Shown: piece by piece, positions 50,399-52,138 of the stretch | Numbering within the stretch: position 1 is the first letter of the stretch | How the letters are laid out: every line of letters begins with the position of its first letter | Source of the DNA: an uncultured SAR86 cluster bacterium | Lineage (GTDB): Bacteria; Pseudomonadota; Gammaproteobacteria; Magnimaribacterales; D2472 | Length of the DNA: 52,138 nucleotides | Assembly: GCA_902541365.1 (NCBI GenBank) | Contig: CACBQK010000006.1 | Coordinates: 1-52,138, forward strand | Direction of reading: 5' to 3' | Made by a program: the position numbers and the translations under genes | Notes under the pieces: generated by a model | What the model saw: the letters and a program-made list of their open reading frames with translations, nothing else | The model's database searches: none | Told to the model about the DNA's origin: nothing

Positions 50399-51658
50399 TT
50401 ATTTATAGGTATTTGGAAGATCTCTTTTATCAACATATCTCTTCGTTAGTCGAGATGCTCTTGTTGTTAGATCCATATCATTTCCGTTAATAAAAACTTT
50501 TGCTGGAAAAGTAGCAGGTTCCAATGGATCATCTTCCCAAATGACAAGATCAGCTTTCATACCTTTTTGAAGTATGCCTCTATCAGCAATATTAAAGCTT
50601 TTAGCAACATTTGATGTAAGAGCCATTATTGCTCCAGTGTATGACATGCCATTAGCAACTGCGTTACCCGCTCCTTGTCTTATTAAGTGATAGTTATGAG
50701 TTCTAGATTCACTAAACATCACTTTAATACCAACTTTTTCAAGTGAAGCTGCTATACGAATATTTGACGCAAGTTCATCAAATGAATCAGGAATATTATC
50801 AAAAGGATTTATTATCACTGGAATATTATTTTCAGCAATTTCATCTTTAACCAACTCAGCTTCCTGAGCACTCATTAAAATTAAGTTGAGACCATAAAGC
50901 TTCTTAATGTCTATCAACTTTAGAATATCTGAGGCTCTGTTCACCCTAATTATCAGAGGCAAATCGCTATTAAGAAGGCTGTAAAGAGCGACTACATCTC
51001 TCGGTTGGAGTTCCATCAAATCTGCAACTTCAAAATCCTCCATAGCCTCTGATATTTTCTTTGAAGATGAAATATCTTTTTCGTCTAAAGTTGATGCAAA
51101 CTCCAGAAGATCCTTCAACAAAATAAGACTCTCTGCTCGAGACCCAGAGCTTACAGCTCCTATCTCTCCTGTTAGAGCTATGTCTGCAATACCATTGACT
51201 CTCAAACTTCCATCAAGAAGAAAATAAGAAGCCATTCCGCTTAAAGGATCCCAATTAAAGTCAGGAAGAGTAATGGCTGATGTAACTCCATTTGATCTAT
51301 TCCATGGAATTAAAGTTGAGTTTGGATTAATAGCATCATAAACACTAAAACCCATACTATACATATTGCTATCGCCGTCTCTGGTCTCGCTGATTGCGCC
51401 AATTTCTAGAATACCTATTTGAGTATCTGGCGCTATCACTCCAGGAGTTATAATTTTGTTTGATGCATCAACAACTACATCACCTTTCAAAGATTTAGTT
51501 GAAACTTCTAAAATAGTATCTCCCTCAATAAGAATATCACCAACGAATGGTTCTTCATCAAGTCCAGTGTGAATTTCTCCACCTTTGATTACAGTTGTTT
51601 GAGAAAAAGCGCTTATTGATATAAAGCACAATGTAAAACAGTATATTACTCTAATCAT
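50399..51658 (-). CDS. Secreted amidohydrolase-like protein lacking metal ligands
   Basis: The 419 residues have a signal peptide (cleavage near SAFSQ, residue 19-20) and the amidohydrolase superfamily frame: TTVIKGGEIHTG, the beta-sandwich strand GDILIEGDTILEV, and the C-terminal GMKADLVIWEDDPLEPAT. The segment that normally reads PGLIDxHxH is PGVIAPDTQIG (72-82), so both metal-binding histidines are gone, and the usual HSD near the end reads FSES. It is therefore probably not catalytic by itself. It overlaps the preceding, intact-looking amidohydrolase gene by 8 bases, suggesting the two products work as a pair. Confidence 0.85.
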   Translation of the reverse strand: MIRVIYCFTLCFISISAFSQTTVIKGGEIHTGLDEEPFVGDILIEGDTILEVSTKSLKGDVVVDASNKIITPGVIAPDTQIGILEIGAISETRDGDSNMYSMGFSVYDAINPNSTLIPWNRSNGVTSAITLPDFNWDPLSGMASYFLLDGSLRVNGIADIALTGEIGAVSSGSRAESLILLKDLLEFASTLDEKDISSSKKISEAMEDFEVADLMELQPRDVVALYSLLNSDLPLIIRVNRASDILKLIDIKKLYGLNLILMSAQEAELVKDEIAENNIPVIINPFDNIPDSFDELASNIRIAASLEKVGIKVMFSESRTHNYHLIRQGAGNAVANGMSYTGAIMALTSNVAKSFNIADRGILQKGMKADLVIWEDDPLEPATFPAKVFINGNDMDLTTRASRLTKRYVDKRDLPNTYK

Positions 51659-52138
51659 TCACTCTATCCTCTCTTGGATCAACTATGCCAACGTCAAAAT
51701 CTGATACAGGCCCAAATCCAGTGTTGCGATCGAATGCTAAGGCCCCATCGATAAAGACCTGTTCGGCAAGTGAATAAACACTAAATGGATCTCCTGACCA
51801 AAGAACAACGTCAGCATTTTTCCCAGCGACCAAGGAACCAGTTTCATCATAAATACCAGCTGCTTTTGCAGGATTACTGGTTATCCAGTTCATAGCTCTG
51901 GCCTTTGAGATATCATATCCTGCTTTGTTACCGGCAGCTCTTGCTTTTGCTGCCTCTTGATTAAGTCTTTGAATCCCTCTCTCATCATCTGAGTGAACAA
52001 TTGCACAGCCCTTTCCACCCCTTGCCTGATCGACTATTGCAATATTTGCTTGAACCATATCGTAAGCCTCATGTTTAAAGCCCCACCAATCTGCCCAAAG
52101 GGCTCCACAGATTCCATTATCTGCCAATAAATCAGCAA
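51651..52138 (-). CDS. Amidohydrolase (partial, N-terminus off the right edge)
   Basis: The visible 162 residues are the C-terminal part of an imidazolonepropionase-like amidohydrolase; the frame is open to the window edge, so the true start lies outside. AIVHSDDERGIQRLNQEA holds the metal-binding aspartate, and ITSNPAKAAGI with GSLVAGKNADVVLWSGDPF is the standard end of the family. It is followed with an 8-base overlap by the degenerate paralog, then the 5'-nucleotidase, forming one operon. Peptide- or ring-amide hydrolysis in the periplasm is inferred from its exported partners; the substrate is unknown. Confidence 0.88.
   Translation of the reverse strand, partial: ADLLADNGICGALWADWWGFKHEAYDMVQANIAIVDQARGGKGCAIVHSDDERGIQRLNQEAAKARAAGNKAGYDISKARAMNWITSNPAKAAGIYDETGSLVAGKNADVVLWSGDPFSVYSLAEQVFIDGALAFDRNTGFGPVSDFDVGIVDPREDRVND

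Overview
The window is AT-rich (roughly one third G+C by eye), densely coded and reads as a streamlined marine gammaproteobacterium, most like the SAR86 lineage. This placement is inferred from general resemblance, not from a search. Supporting signs are a one-piece tmRNA, the anaerobic-type fabA/fabB pair, an E. coli-like three-helix SecE, a gammaproteobacterial order of translation genes, intergenic gaps of mostly 0-30 bp and several convergent genes that overlap at their ends.

Layout. Positions 1-1622 (minus) hold a membrane protein (DUF3429-like) followed by a sodium:neurotransmitter-symporter family transporter that runs off the left edge. Positions 1669-2499 (plus) hold the trans-translation pair smpB and ssrA. 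Positions 2532-6958 (minus) hold a compact four-gene operon of secreted proteins of unknown function. Two of them have FlgT/CsgG-like architecture, although no flagellar or curli genes are present; this is the best candidate here for an undescribed system. Positions 7010-16679 are mixed: a short-chain dehydrogenase, rpsT, obgE-rpmA-rplU, ispB-fabA-fabB, ssb with a crotonase, and uvrA.

Positions 16676-45932 are an unbroken minus-strand run of about 29 kb of gene-expression genes. In transcription order these are tRNA-Tyr, tRNA-Thr(GGT), tuf, tRNA-Trp, secE, nusG, rplK, rplA, rplJ, rplL, rpoB, rpoC, rpsL, rpsG, fusA, then the complete S10, spc and alpha operons ending with rpoA and rplQ. There is no tuf after fusA. 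The visible control points are promoters before tRNA-Tyr, before tRNA-Thr/tuf and before rpsJ, a strong terminator after tuf and an L10-type leader before rplJ. The tuf and S10 promoters share an ACGCCAC discriminator that resembles stringently controlled rRNA promoters.

Positions 45992-47392 (plus) hold birA without its DNA-binding domain, msrA and tRNA-Thr(TGT). Positions 47425-52138 (minus) hold an apparent surface or periplasmic operon: a partial amidohydrolase, a second amidohydrolase that has lost its metal-binding histidines, a secreted UshA-like 5'-nucleotidase and a glycine-tethered lipoprotein.

No insertion sequence, phage gene, CRISPR array or rRNA gene was seen. No stretch over 300 bases lacks a gene.
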